From: S015-6 sp964479535 | Lineage (GTDB): Bacteria > Desulfobacterota > DSWW01 | Length of the DNA stretch: 64,000 nt | NCBI GenBank assembly: GCA_964479535.1 | Contig: CAYZMM010000003.1 | Span: 62,001 to 126,000, forward strand | Reading direction: 5' to 3' | Part shown: positions 24,686 to 34,200 of the stretch, one piece after another | How positions within the stretch are numbered: position 1 is the first letter of the stretch | Layout: each line of letters begins with the position of its first letter | Program-made: the position numbers and the translations under genes | Notes under the pieces: model-generated | Told to the model about the DNA's origin: nothing | Seen by the model: only the letters and a program-made list of their open reading frames with translations | The model's database searches: none

Positions 24686-26227
24686 TCATCCGACGATGAG
24701 GTCGTTGTCGACCCACACAGCGCCTCCCTCGTAGGCGTTTTCGGTCGCCGCGTGCCGTTCCGCCCAGGTATCCACGGTCCCGGTCAGTCTCGCCCGCCCG
24801 TCCTCGACCGAAACCGTCACCTCGTTCTGGTCCACGTAGGGACTCCACCAGAGTTCGTCTTGGATCTGGTCACGGACCTCCGCGTCGGTCTTGAAGGTGT
24901 ACCTGGGTTCGTAGTCGTACCAGGCGTAACCGTAGGGGTAGAAGTCGTCTACGAAGGGGTCGTAAACGAGAGGGTAGCCGTTCTCCACCTCGAGGTTGTT
25001 GCGGACCTCCTTGACGCCGTATGTGCTCGCAGCCAGCTGCTCGGCCTGCCCCTTCTCGAAATAGCTGTCCACCGAGCCGGAGAGGTAGGCGGTCTGGTCC
25101 ACTACATTGACAAAGATCTCGTACCGCTCCACGTAGGGGTCCCGCTTCAAGGCGGCCTCGATGTCTTCCTCGATCAACGTGTCCGAGACCGTGGTCGGCC
25201 GAACCTTGAGCAGATTCACGATTCGGATGACCCCCACCGTGTTGCGTGCGTCCTGTGCAGCGGCCCGCTTGGCGCTCAGGCTCTCCACCTCCCCGCGCAG
25301 CGTCACCGTCCCCTTTGAGGCGTCGGCCTCCACAGCGGTGGACAGCACCCGCGGATCGTAGATCAGGGCCCACTCGATCGCGTCCTCCACCTTCTCGTCC
25401 GGTTTGATCGCGTACTTGTCCTTGCGCATGCTTTCGTCCCGGGCCCACTTCTTCACTTCGAGCCCGCCTATGTTCACCACCTTCACGCCCGCTACCCACG
25501 CGTCGTAGAAGGCCTGCCGCTTCTCCGCAGCGCTGCCCACGGTGCCCGAAAGCCACACCTTACCGTCGTCGACCTTCACATCGATCAGTGCGTGGTCGAC
25601 CCGCGTGTCCCAGCGCAGGGCTCCCTGCACGTCGGCGAGGATCTCCGAATCCTTCCGCTCGCTGTCGTAGAGGACCGAGATCCGGTTGTCGATCCCCTTC
25701 ACGCCTTTCACGCCCATGACCAGCTTGCCGGCGAACTGCTTCTCCTGCCAGGAGTCGACCGTTCCGGTCAGCTCGGCTTCTTTCCCCTCCACATCGACCC
25801 GGATCTCCCATGATTCGGTAGCCGGGTTCTTGGCGAGGGCCTGCACCGCATCCTGTTCGATCTCCCGGTCCGACCGTCCCCAGAAGGGCTTCACGTCGAT
25901 CCGGTTCACGACCGATCGCACTCCCTTCACCGTGAGGGCTATGGTGGTCGCCCTTTCCTTTGCGAGCAGGTTGTTCACCGAGCCGGTGAGGGTCACGATA
26001 CCCTTCGTCGTGCCGACATCGATCTCGTTCGAAGGCACGGCCGCGTCGAACACGAACTCCTTGACGACGGCATCGCTGATCTGCGCGTCCGTCATGTCAT
26101 TCGTCTTCGCGACCGCCACGGAGCCGATTGCGCACAGGAACATGAGGGTGATCACTCCGCACAGCAAAAGCCGACCGCACGCGACCCTCGGATCGCCGCC
26201 AGTTTCTCGTACAAATCCTTTACCCAT
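24686..26227 (-). CDS. Secreted protein with six BON domains
   Basis: 513 residues, ATG at 26227 after GGGAGGAAATC. An N-terminal hydrophobic stretch (LLLCGVITLMFLCAIGSVAVA) is a signal peptide or anchor. Six BON domains follow, aligning one-for-one with those of the lipoprotein at 22189-23661; domain 6 shares WSPxVDQxEVxVxVxDG with its paralogue. It lacks the lipobox Cys. A Tyr/Asp/Pro-rich insert (about residues 410-430) separates domains 5 and 6. The two paralogues point toward each other around the esterase gene, and each has its own sigma-54 promoter. Confidence 0.84.
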   Translation of the reverse strand: MGKGFVRETGGDPRVACGRLLLCGVITLMFLCAIGSVAVAKTNDMTDAQISDAVVKEFVFDAAVPSNEIDVGTTKGIVTLTGSVNNLLAKERATTIALTVKGVRSVVNRIDVKPFWGRSDREIEQDAVQALAKNPATESWEIRVDVEGKEAELTGTVDSWQEKQFAGKLVMGVKGVKGIDNRISVLYDSERKDSEILADVQGALRWDTRVDHALIDVKVDDGKVWLSGTVGSAAEKRQAFYDAWVAGVKVVNIGGLEVKKWARDESMRKDKYAIKPDEKVEDAIEWALIYDPRVLSTAVEADASKGTVTLRGEVESLSAKRAAAQDARNTVGVIRIVNLLKVRPTTVSDTLIEEDIEAALKRDPYVERYEIFVNVVDQTAYLSGSVDSYFEKGQAEQLAASTYGVKEVRNNLEVENGYPLVYDPFVDDFYPYGYAWYDYEPRYTFKTDAEVRDQIQDELWWSPYVDQNEVTVSVEDGRARLTGTVDTWAERHAATENAYEGGAVWVDNDLIVG

Positions 26228-26323
26228 GATTTCCTCCCGTCTTGCCGTCTTTCGGATTCAGGGTTTCTCCTTTTCCGCCGCGCGAACCAACCCTTCGCGC
26301 ACCTCCCTCGTCAGAGGGTGCGA

Positions 26324-26339
26324 AGCAAGGGGTGCGCCA
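26324..26339 (-). promoter_or_regulatory. Sigma-54 promoter for the second BON-domain gene
   Basis: Minus-strand TGGCGC-ACCCC-TTGCT; one change from TGGCAC, spacing correct, 97 bp before the start at 26227. Confidence 0.75.
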
Positions 26340-26392
26340 CTCGAAAAATTGCCCGGCCCCTCCGCTCCTGCATCTCGAGGAGCAACCGAGAC

Positions 26393-26440
26393 CGTGAAGA
26401 AACGGAACAGGAGGGGTCCCGGGTGTGAAGGAAGCACACG
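26393..26440. promoter_or_regulatory. Two putative enhancer dyads upstream of the BON gene
   Basis: CGTGAA-GAAAC-GGAACA at 26393-26409 and TGTGAA-GGAAG-CACACG at 26424-26440, 31 bp apart. They sit 54 and 85 bp upstream of the -24 element at 26339, the same distances as in the M48/fpg gap. Confidence 0.6.
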
Positions 26441-26444
26441 GTTC

Positions 26445-26912
26445 CTATTGAGGAGACGACCCGTCCTTCTCGAAGCTCTTCACCTCCAGCGTTCTGCCGC
26501 TTGCGTCGAGTATGCCCTTGATCCGCACCGACTTTCCGGCCAGTTCCGACTTCTGCAGGGGAAGGAGCGTCTCGTCCGTACCGGTCAGGGAGATGCTGCG
26601 CTTCCGGAGCGCCTCGAGGATTTCCGCCCTCGTTTCGAGCCCGGTCAGGTTCGTGACGTCCTCCACCTCGAAGGACCAGTGCGTCTCCTTCACCTTGAGG
26701 TCCACCGTCTTCATGAGTTCTGTCCTCGAGGCATCCGGCGCGTGCAGGGTGCCGCTCAAGAGAATCAGGGGTGGACCCGCATCCGGCGTCCCCTCCATGA
26801 GGGGCGCGGTCGATCCGCCTGCCGCACGGATGCCGGGAGCCGCACCGAGAACGAGCGCACAGGTGAGGAGCAGAACGAAGGCCGTATCTCTGCCGATAAA
26901 TGGGGTCTTCAT
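26445..26912 (-). CDS. Secreted hypothetical protein
   Basis: 155 residues from ATG 26912 (AAGGAG upstream). A clear signal peptide ends around GIRAAGG (residue 30). The mature part is about 120 residues, predicted mostly strand, with WSFEVEDVTNLTGLE and a late SVRIKGILDASGRTLEVKSFEKD segment that may be a small OB-like barrel. No family recognised. Expected in the periplasm. It has its own sigma-54 promoter. Confidence 0.7.
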   Translation of the reverse strand: MKTPFIGRDTAFVLLLTCALVLGAAPGIRAAGGSTAPLMEGTPDAGPPLILLSGTLHAPDASRTELMKTVDLKVKETHWSFEVEDVTNLTGLETRAEILEALRKRSISLTGTDETLLPLQKSELAGKSVRIKGILDASGRTLEVKSFEKDGSSPQ

Positions 26913-26977
26913 GGATGGTCTCCTTTTCGTGATGGGTGGTCGGGAACGCCTTGCTTCCGCTTTTCCTTTTCTGGTAA

Positions 26978-26993
26978 TGCAATCGGGATACCA
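26978..26993 (-). promoter_or_regulatory. Sigma-54 promoter for the secreted hypothetical protein
   Basis: Minus-strand TGGTAT-CCCGA-TTGCA, 66 bp before the start at 26912. A weaker dyad CGTGCA-GGATC-TTCACG lies 40 bp upstream at 27033-27049. Confidence 0.72.
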
Positions 26994-27154
26994 ATCGCCT
27001 CCCGGCCCCTTCCAGCAGCGCTGCGAGACCCTCGTGCAGGATCTTCACGGTGTGCCGGAGGGGATTGCCGCCGCGACCCTCACGGTGAGGGAGCGCATCC
27101 AATGCATGGGATCGGGATCCGAGGATCGGAACATTGAAAACGGAGGAAAGGAAG

Positions 27155-27394
27155 ATGCTCGAACTCTACCAGAAAGAGGAATGCCCCTACTGCCGCAAGG
27201 TCCGGGAGGCCCTGACGGAACTGGATCTGGACTACATCTGCAGGAACGCCAAGGGCAAGGAGAGCCGGAAGCACGCCCTTCTCGAGAGGCTGGGCGGGAA
27301 GACCCAGGTCCCCTTCCTGGTCGACACGAACAGGGGTGTGCGAATGTACGAGTCGGACGACATCGTGGCCTATCTGAAGGAACACTACGGATAA
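27155..27394 (+). CDS. Glutaredoxin-like / glutathione S-transferase N-terminal domain protein
   Basis: 79 residues from ATG 27155, preceded by GGAGGAAAGGA; an upstream TTG is less likely. A single thioredoxin fold: redox motif CPYCRKV near residue 11, cis-Pro in TQVPFLVD and the GSH-binding-like end YESDDIVAYLKEHYG. Probably a cytoplasmic thiol-disulfide oxidoreductase. No sigma-54 promoter was seen for it. Confidence 0.82.
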   Translation: MLELYQKEECPYCRKVREALTELDLDYICRNAKGKESRKHALLERLGGKTQVPFLVDTNRGVRMYESDDIVAYLKEHYG

Positions 27395-27412
27395 AAGGAG
27401 GGGACAAGCTCG

Positions 27413-27472
27413 ATGGAGGAACAGGGATTCGGCGTATGTACGGAGAAGGTCCTTCACGAGCTTTGCACGTGA
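27413..27472 (+). other. Very short ORF after the glutaredoxin gene, possible gene remnant
   Basis: A 19-codon frame (MEEQGFGVCTEKVLHELCT) with an excellent AAAGGAGGGG site before its ATG, 18 bp after the glutaredoxin stop and running into the end of the convergent CDF gene. The GFGVCTE string resembles the start of DUF302-type proteins, so this may be the truncated 5' end of a lost gene rather than a working peptide. Confidence 0.3.
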
Positions 27473-28416
27473 TGCCGTTCTCCGGATGCACCGACGGGGT
27501 CCACGTGCACCGTGGCGTCGTAGAGATGGCGTATATCGTGGAGAAGCCTCCGTCTGACTCCCTTGGCCGTGTCGTGACCCTGTTCCACGCTCCACCGGGG
27601 AGGCACGGCCACGTTCAGTTCGGCGTGGAGCACGTGACCCAGCCACCGTACCCGCACCTCGGTTACGGCCTGCACGCCCTCAACGCGAAGAGCCGCCTCC
27701 CGGATCTCGTCCACGAGATCCGGGGAAACGCCGTCCAGGATTCTTGTCAAAACGGACCGGCCCGATGTCCAGGCAATGCCGAAGATGGACACGCTGATGA
27801 CGATTCCCACGATCGGGTCCGCCACCGGATATCCCAGCCACACGCCCGCGGCGCCCAGGAGAACGGCCAGGCTCGTCAAGCCGTCCACCCGGGCGTGCTG
27901 CCCGTCCGCCACGAGGGCCGCGCTGCCGATCCGCCTGCCCGCCCGGATGCGGTAGACCGCTACGGCCTCGTTTCCAACGAAACCGATGCATGCGGCCGCC
28001 GCCACAGCCCACAGATGAAGGATCGGCCGGGGCCGGATGAGGTGGATGATCGAGTTGTATCCCGCGGCCAGGCCGCTCGCAAAGATGACCAGAATAATGA
28101 ACAGGCCCGCCACATCCTCGACCCTGCCGTATCCGTAAGTGAACCGCTTCGTCGGCTCGAGCCGCACGAGCCGGAAGGCGATCCAGAGTGGAATCGCCGT
28201 GGCCGCATCCCCCACGTTGTGAATGGTGTCGGCCAGGAGCGCTGCGCTCCCCGAAACCAGAAAGACGGCGGCCTGGAACAAGGCCGTGGCGAAGAGCCCG
28301 AGGAGGGACCACTTGACGACCCGGATCCCTTCCCGGCTCCCAAGAAGGGCCGGGTCCGCGTGATCGTGCGTATGGGCGCTCTGCTTTCCTTTCTGTCCCT
28401 TCGACCCCACGCTCAA
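27454..28416 (-). CDS. Cation diffusion facilitator (CDF) transporter
   Basis: 320 residues. TTG start at 28416 overlaps the stop of the upstream gene (TTGA); a GTG at 28410 is possible. An N-terminal His-rich stretch (HTHDHAD) precedes six membrane helices. Metal-site residues are visible in helix 2 (LLADTIHNVGD) and helix 5 (ADGQHARVDGLTS), and the C-terminal cytoplasmic domain ends with TVHVDP. CDF proteins export Zn2+, Fe2+, Co2+, Cd2+ or Mn2+; the metal cannot be assigned. Confidence 0.88.
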   Translation of the reverse strand: MSVGSKGQKGKQSAHTHDHADPALLGSREGIRVVKWSLLGLFATALFQAAVFLVSGSAALLADTIHNVGDAATAIPLWIAFRLVRLEPTKRFTYGYGRVEDVAGLFIILVIFASGLAAGYNSIIHLIRPRPILHLWAVAAAACIGFVGNEAVAVYRIRAGRRIGSAALVADGQHARVDGLTSLAVLLGAAGVWLGYPVADPIVGIVISVSIFGIAWTSGRSVLTRILDGVSPDLVDEIREAALRVEGVQAVTEVRVRWLGHVLHAELNVAVPPRWSVEQGHDTAKGVRRRLLHDIRHLYDATVHVDPVGASGERHHVQSS

Positions 28417-28859
28417 GAGGGCCCCTCGGAAACGGCGTACCGCTCAGCCGCCCCTTCTGCCTTTTGTGAGGATACGATCGGCTCCGTCTCACCCCGGGTG
28501 TAGCGCACGAAATCGACCGCGTCGACGGCGAGACAGGCCGTGTCGACCAGGACAACCAGCAGCAGAAAGCCCGCAAAGGCACCGCCGGGCGAGGTCGTCG
28601 CATACCGGAACACGATCCACGGCAGAAGGAAGAGCCACGGGAAGTGCCCGATGCCGAGCAGGCGGACCCAGCCGAGACGACGGTGCAGCAGCACGATCAC
28701 AACGCTCGCAACCACGTAGGCGATCAGAACGACCCGGGCTTCCGGCGTTCCGAGAAAGAAGAGGGGTGCGACGAAGTTCACGCCGAGGAGAACCCAGAAC
28801 CAGGCACGCCAGCCGATGGGAAAACGCCTCGCGTCGTGTACAAGGCTTTCCTTCTTCAT
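28413..28859 (-). CDS. Small membrane protein of unknown function
   Basis: 148 residues from ATG 28859, GGAGG 5 bp upstream. Four predicted membrane helices (WFWVLLGVNFVAPLFFLG, VVLIAYVVASVVIVLL, FPWLFLLPWIVF and FAGFLLLVVLVDTACLAV) with a charged C-terminal tail. No family recognised. It is coupled by overlap to the CDF gene, which suggests a shared role. Confidence 0.72.
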   Translation of the reverse strand: MKKESLVHDARRFPIGWRAWFWVLLGVNFVAPLFFLGTPEARVVLIAYVVASVVIVLLHRRLGWVRLLGIGHFPWLFLLPWIVFRYATTSPGGAFAGFLLLVVLVDTACLAVDAVDFVRYTRGETEPIVSSQKAEGAAERYAVSEGPS

Positions 28860-28971
28860 TCCATCCTCCTTATCCGTTGTGCAGACGACTGCAGCGGTGG
28901 GTATGCCTTCCGCATTCGTCTACCTGTTTGGATGAGAGCCGGGGCCAAAGGACTCTGCCCAAGGCCGCAGC

Positions 28972-29028
28972 TGTGCAATATGTTTACACTTGCTGCTCCC
29001 CCTGAAATCCGTGTGCAGGAACCGCACA
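28972..29028. promoter_or_regulatory. Two putative enhancer dyads upstream of glgE
   Basis: TGTGCA-ATATG-TTTACA at 28972-28988 and TGTGCA-GGAAC-CGCACA at 29012-29028, 40 bp apart, lying 134 and 94 bp upstream of the -24 element at 29122. They sit in the gap shared with the divergent membrane-protein/CDF operon. Confidence 0.58.
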
Positions 29029-29121
29029 GGTCGGCCTGCCTTCCGCTCTTCCACCGGGGTGAACGTTCTCTTTCCGATCCGAAGTGGCTTGTTACCCTGC
29101 ATTTTCTCAACAAATACCCGT

Positions 29122-29137
29122 TGGCATCTGTCTTGCT
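29122..29137 (+). promoter_or_regulatory. Sigma-54 promoter for glgE-treS
   Basis: TGGCAT-CTGTC-TTGCT with correct spacing, 69 bp before the glgE start. Confidence 0.84.
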
Positions 29138-29205
29138 GTTTTCCGACCCCTGCAGTCGAAGAACGCTTCCAGACTCCGGGCTGCGGGAAGAAAGGAGCTG
29201 CCGAC

Positions 29206-31200
29206 ATGATCGCCGAACAAGGCAGAGCGCGTATCGTCATCGAAAACGTGAGGCCCCAGGTGGACTGCGGCCGGTTTCCCATCAAGCGGACCGTGGGTGA
29301 GAAGGTCCATGTGCAGGCCGACGTTTTTGCCGACGGCCACGACTCCATAGCCTGTGCCCTGCTCTATCGAAAGGAGGGCTCCTCCCGCTGGGAAGAGCTC
29401 CCCATGGAGCCTCTGCCGAACGACGTGTGGAAGGGAACCTTTGAGGTGGCCGAGGTCGGCCGCTACGTCTACACCCTGCAGGGGTGGATCGATCGGTTTC
29501 AGACCTGGCGGAAGGCTCTCACAAAGAAGATCGCCGCGGGCCAGGACGTATCGCTCGAAATCCTGACCGGGGCGGAACTCGTCGAGCAGGCCGCCACGCG
29601 CGCAGACGTCCCGGACCGTGAGAGGCTGACGGGCCTGGCCGAGCAGCTGCGCTCGAAGGAGCAGGGGGAAGCCAGGAGAATCGACCTCGCACTGAGCGAA
29701 ACCCTGGCACGGATGATGGACGGCTATCCGGACCGCGAGACCGCCACCACGCACGACCCGGCGCTTCTCGTGGTGGTCGACCGGAAACGGGCAAGGTTCA
29801 GCTCCTGGTACGAGATGTTTCCCCGTTCCACCGGCATCGTGCCGGGACAACACGGGACGCTCGCCGACTGCGAGGCCCGTCTTCCCTATGTGGCGGAGAT
29901 GGGTTTCGATGTGCTGTACCTGCCGCCGGTTCACCCCATCGGCCGAACCAACCGGAAAGGGAGGAACAACAACCCGAGGGCGCACGACGAAGACCCGGGA
30001 AGCCCCTGGGCCATCGGCGCGGAAGAGGGCGGGCACAAGGCGGTGCACCCTGATCTGGGCGGCATCGAGGATTTCCGCAGGCTCGTCTCCTCGGCTGAGG
30101 CCCACGGCATCGAACTGGCCATCGACATGGCCTACCAGTGTTCCCCGGACCACCCTTACGTGAAAGAAAGACCGGACTGGTTCCGCCGTCGCCCGGACGG
30201 AACCGTCCAGTACGCGGAGAACCCTCCGAAGAAGTACGAGGACATCTACCCTCTGGAATTCGACACCGGGGACTGGGAAGCCCTGTGGGAGGAACTCAGG
30301 GACGTCCTGCTCTTCTGGATCGAGCAGGGCGTGCGCATCTTTCGGGTCGACAATCCCCACACCAAGCCCTTCCGCTTCTGGGAGTGGGTGATCCGGGAGA
30401 TCAAGCGAGAGCACCCGGATGTCCTGTTTCTCTCCGAAGCCTTCACCCGGCCGAAGGTGATGTATCGCCTGGCCAAGCTCGGCTTTACCCAGTCCTACAC
30501 CTATTTCGCCTGGCGCAACCTGAAGTGGGAGCTCGAGCAGTACTTCACCGAGCTGGCCCGACCCGAAGTCCGTGACTTCTTCCGGCCCAGCCTCTGGCCG
30601 AACACGCCGGACATCCTGACGGAATATCTGCAAATGGGCGGCCCCACGGCCTTCAAGGTACGCGCCATCCTGGCCGCAACCCTGGGGGCGAGCTACGGGA
30701 TCTACGGCCCCCCTTTCGAGTTGTGCGAGAACAAGCCCCGAGAGCCGGGAAGCGAGGAGTACCTGGACTCGGAGAAATACGAGGTTCGAACCTGGGAAAT
30801 CACGAAGCCGGGAAGCCTCAAGGACCTGATCGCGCACCTGAACCGCATACGGAGGGAGAACGCGGCCCTCCAGAGTGACGCAAACCTGCTCTTTCATCCG
30901 GTGGGCGACCCGGAGCTGATCTGTTACAGCAAGCACACCGACGACCTGTCGAACGTCATTCTCGTCGTGGTGAACCTGGACGTGCACCACACCCACGCGG
31001 GCTGGGTGGAACTGCCCCCCGACATCTTCGACCTGGACCCTCACCAGCCGTACCAGGTGCACGATCTTCTCAGCGACACGCGATACCTGTGGCACGGTGC
31101 GACCCACTTTGTTGAGATCAACCCCGGGCTCCTTCCCGCACAGATCTTCCGCTTGCGGCGCAGAGTGCGAAGGGAGCAGGATTTCGACTACTACCTCTAG
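29206..31200 (+). CDS. glgE: Alpha-1,4-glucan:maltose-1-phosphate maltosyltransferase
   Basis: 664 residues, ATG at 29206 with AAAGGAG upstream. GlgE extends alpha-1,4-glucan using maltose-1-phosphate. N-terminal beta domain (RIVIENVRPQVDCGRFPIKR), then a GH13 barrel: nucleophile Asp in IFRVDNPHTKP near residue 380, acid Glu in FLSEAFTRP near 409, and the family-specific stretch LPPVHPIGRTNRKGRNN. Length is normal. The next gene, 17 bp downstream, is TreS fused to maltokinase, which makes its substrate, so the whole trehalose-to-glucan pathway is in one operon. Confidence 0.95.
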   Translation: MIAEQGRARIVIENVRPQVDCGRFPIKRTVGEKVHVQADVFADGHDSIACALLYRKEGSSRWEELPMEPLPNDVWKGTFEVAEVGRYVYTLQGWIDRFQTWRKALTKKIAAGQDVSLEILTGAELVEQAATRADVPDRERLTGLAEQLRSKEQGEARRIDLALSETLARMMDGYPDRETATTHDPALLVVVDRKRARFSSWYEMFPRSTGIVPGQHGTLADCEARLPYVAEMGFDVLYLPPVHPIGRTNRKGRNNNPRAHDEDPGSPWAIGAEEGGHKAVHPDLGGIEDFRRLVSSAEAHGIELAIDMAYQCSPDHPYVKERPDWFRRRPDGTVQYAENPPKKYEDIYPLEFDTGDWEALWEELRDVLLFWIEQGVRIFRVDNPHTKPFRFWEWVIREIKREHPDVLFLSEAFTRPKVMYRLAKLGFTQSYTYFAWRNLKWELEQYFTELARPEVRDFFRPSLWPNTPDILTEYLQMGGPTAFKVRAILAATLGASYGIYGPPFELCENKPREPGSEEYLDSEKYEVRTWEITKPGSLKDLIAHLNRIRRENAALQSDANLLFHPVGDPELICYSKHTDDLSNVILVVVNLDVHHTHAGWVELPPDIFDLDPHQPYQVHDLLSDTRYLWHGATHFVEINPGLLPAQIFRLRRRVRREQDFDYYL

Positions 31201-31217
31201 GGAAGGACCGCCGGTTC

Positions 31218-34200
31218 ATGAAGAAACGCGACCGAAAGAAGACCACGGTCTTCGATGCGAATCCCCTCTGGTACAAGGATGCGGTGATCTACGAGCTTCA
31301 CGTGAGGGCCTTCTCCGACAGCGACCAGGACGGGGTCGGGGACTTCCGGGGCCTGACGGGCAAGCTCGACTACCTCCAGGACCTGGGGGTGAACGCCCTG
31401 TGGCTTCTTCCCTTCTACCCGTCCCCGCTGCGGGACGACGGGTACGACATCTCCGACTACACGAGCATCCACCCGTCGTACGGCACCATGCGGGATTTCC
31501 GCCGCTTTCTGCAGGAGGCGCACAGGCGCGGCCTTCGCGTGATCACCGAACTGGTGCTGAACCACACGTCGGACCAGCACCCCTGGTTTCAGCGGGCCCG
31601 CAGGGCGAACCCGGGAAGCAAGTGGCGGAACTTCTACGTGTGGAGCGACAAACCGGACCGGTATTCGGACACGAGAATCATCTTTCAGGATTTCGAGGCT
31701 TCGAACTGGACGTGGGACCCCGTTGCCAAGGCCTACTACTGGCACCGCTTCTATTCCCATCAGCCCGACCTGAACTACGACAACCCGCAGCTCGAAAAGG
31801 CGGTGTTTCGCGCCATCGATTTCTGGTTCGGGCTCGGCGTGGACGGCCTTCGGCTCGACGCGGTTCCCTACCTCTTCGAGCGGGAGGGCACGAACTGCGA
31901 GAACCTGCCGGAGACCCACGCCTTCCTGAAGAAGCTGCGGGCCTACGTAGACGCCCGGTACGAGGACCGCTTGCTCCTGGCGGAAGCGAATCAGTGGCCG
32001 GAAGACGCGGTCGCCTATTTCGGCGACGGGGACGCCTGCCACATGGCCTTCCACTTCCCGTTGATGCCCCGCATGTTCATGGCGCTGCACATGGAGGACC
32101 GGTTTCCGATCCTCGACATCCTGGAGCAGACGCCCGGAATCCCGGACGCGTGTCAGTGGGCCATCTTTCTGCGAAATCACGACGAGCTGACCCTGGAGAT
32201 GGTCACGGACGAGGAGCGGGACTACATGTACCGGGTGTATGCCCAGGATTCCCAGATGCGCATCAACCTGGGGATCCGGCGGCGCCTCGCCCCCCTGCTG
32301 GGCAACCACAGGAAGCGCATCGAGCTGCTGAACAGCCTTCTCTTCTCCATGCCCGGCACGCCCGTGATCTACTACGGCGACGAAATCGGGATGGGGGACA
32401 ACATCTACGTAGGCGACCGCAACGGGGTCCGCACGCCCATGCAGTGGAGCCCGGACCGGAATGCAGGGTTTTCCGGTGCGAACCCCCAGAAGCTCTACCT
32501 GCCGGTCATCATCGACCCGGAATACCACTACGAGGCGGTCAACGTGGAGGCGCAGCAGGCGAACCCCAGGTCCCTGCTCTGGTGGATGAAGCGCCTGATC
32601 GCCATGCGGAAGCGATACAGCGCCCTGGGACAGGGGGCCATCCGGTTCCTGCACCCGGAGAACCGGAAGATCCTCGCCTTCCTGCGCACCCTGGGCGAAG
32701 AGAACATCCTGGTCGTGGCTAATCTCTCACGCTTCGTCCAGTACGTGGAGCTCGACTTGTCGGACTTCAAGGAAAGGGTTCCGGTCGAGCTTTTCGGAAA
32801 GACCGAATTCCCGCCCGTCGGCGAGGCCCCTTACTTCCTCTCGCTGGGCCCCCACTCGATCTACTGGTTCGCAATGGAGCCGCAGCCCGCACTGGAGGCA
32901 GGGGTCGAGGCTCGGGCCCAACCCTGCCCGACTCCCCTTCTGTCCGTGTCCGGCAGATGGGAGCGTGTCCTCTCCGGCAAGACCGCCGGAAAGATCGAAG
33001 ACGCCCTTCCCGCCTACCTCGGAGGGCGGAGGTGGTTCGGGGGCAAGGCCCGCCGTGTGAAGTCGGCCAGGATACAGGAGGTCATCCCCCTCTCCAACGC
33101 GCGCCAGGCGGTCTATCTTCTCCTCGTCAACGTGGGCTACACGGAGCGGAACGACGAGACCTACACCATACCGGTCACGTACGCCTCCGGAAAGCGCGCC
33201 GAGGAGCTGCTTCTGGAGAACCCCCGGGCCGCCCTGGTAAGAATCGCCCTCAGAGACAGGGGCGAAGAGGGAATCCTCTACGATGCCCTGTATGACGAGC
33301 GCTGCCGCGACGCGCTCCTGGAGGCCATCCTGTCCCGCCGTCGGCGCAAGGGCTCCACGGGCGAGCTGGTCGGAAAGGCCATGTCCGGCTGGAACCGTGG
33401 GGGAGACGGCGGCGGGCGCCCGGAGTCGGCTCTCCTGAAGGGAGAGCAGAGCAACAGCTCGGTGGCGTACGGCGATCGCTTCATCCTGAAGCTCTTCCGG
33501 CGTCTCGACCCGGGCGTGAACCCGGACCTGGAGATCGGGCGTTTCCTGACAACGCGCGGCTTCCTCCACACGCCGCCCGTGGCCGGCTACCTGGAATACC
33601 ACAGGACCCGAGAGGACCCGATGACCGTCGCCGTGCTCCAGAACTTCGTGCCGAATGAAGGGGACGCGTGGGAATACACCCTGGATCACCTCGAGCACTA
33701 CTTCGAACACGCGCTGGCGGAATTGAACCGCGCAAGCCGGCCCGAGGTGCCCGAAGGTTCCTGGGTGGATCTCGCGGGGCAGGAGCCCCCGGGCTTCGTC
33801 TTCGAAACGATCGGCCCCTACGTCGAGTCCGCGCGGCTCCTCGGGGAACGGACCGCGGAGATGCACCGGGTCCTGGCCGGGGAGACGGACGATCCGGCCT
33901 TTTCCCCCGAGCCTTTCACCAAGCTGTACCAGCGTTCCCTGTACCAGTCGATGCGAAGCCTCGTGGGCTGGGTCTTCCCACTGCTCTCCAGCCGCAGGAA
34001 GGAGCTCCCGGAGACCGCACAGGGACTGGCCGGACCGATCCTCGCAGAAGAGCGGCAACTCCGGAGCCGATTCCGGTCCTTTGCCGACAGGAAGATCAGG
34101 GCCTCCAGGATCCGCTGCCACGGGGACTACCACCTCGGGCAGGTGCTGTTCACGGGGAAGGACTTCGTCGTGCTGGACTTCGAGGGAGAGCCCGCCCGGC

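Noticed and set aside
28893..28908. Possible sigma-54 promoter for the membrane-protein/CDF operon (AGGCAT-ACCCA-CCGCT, minus strand)
   Set aside because: Spacing fits but the -12 box is CCGCT rather than TTGCW; not strong enough to report as a feature.
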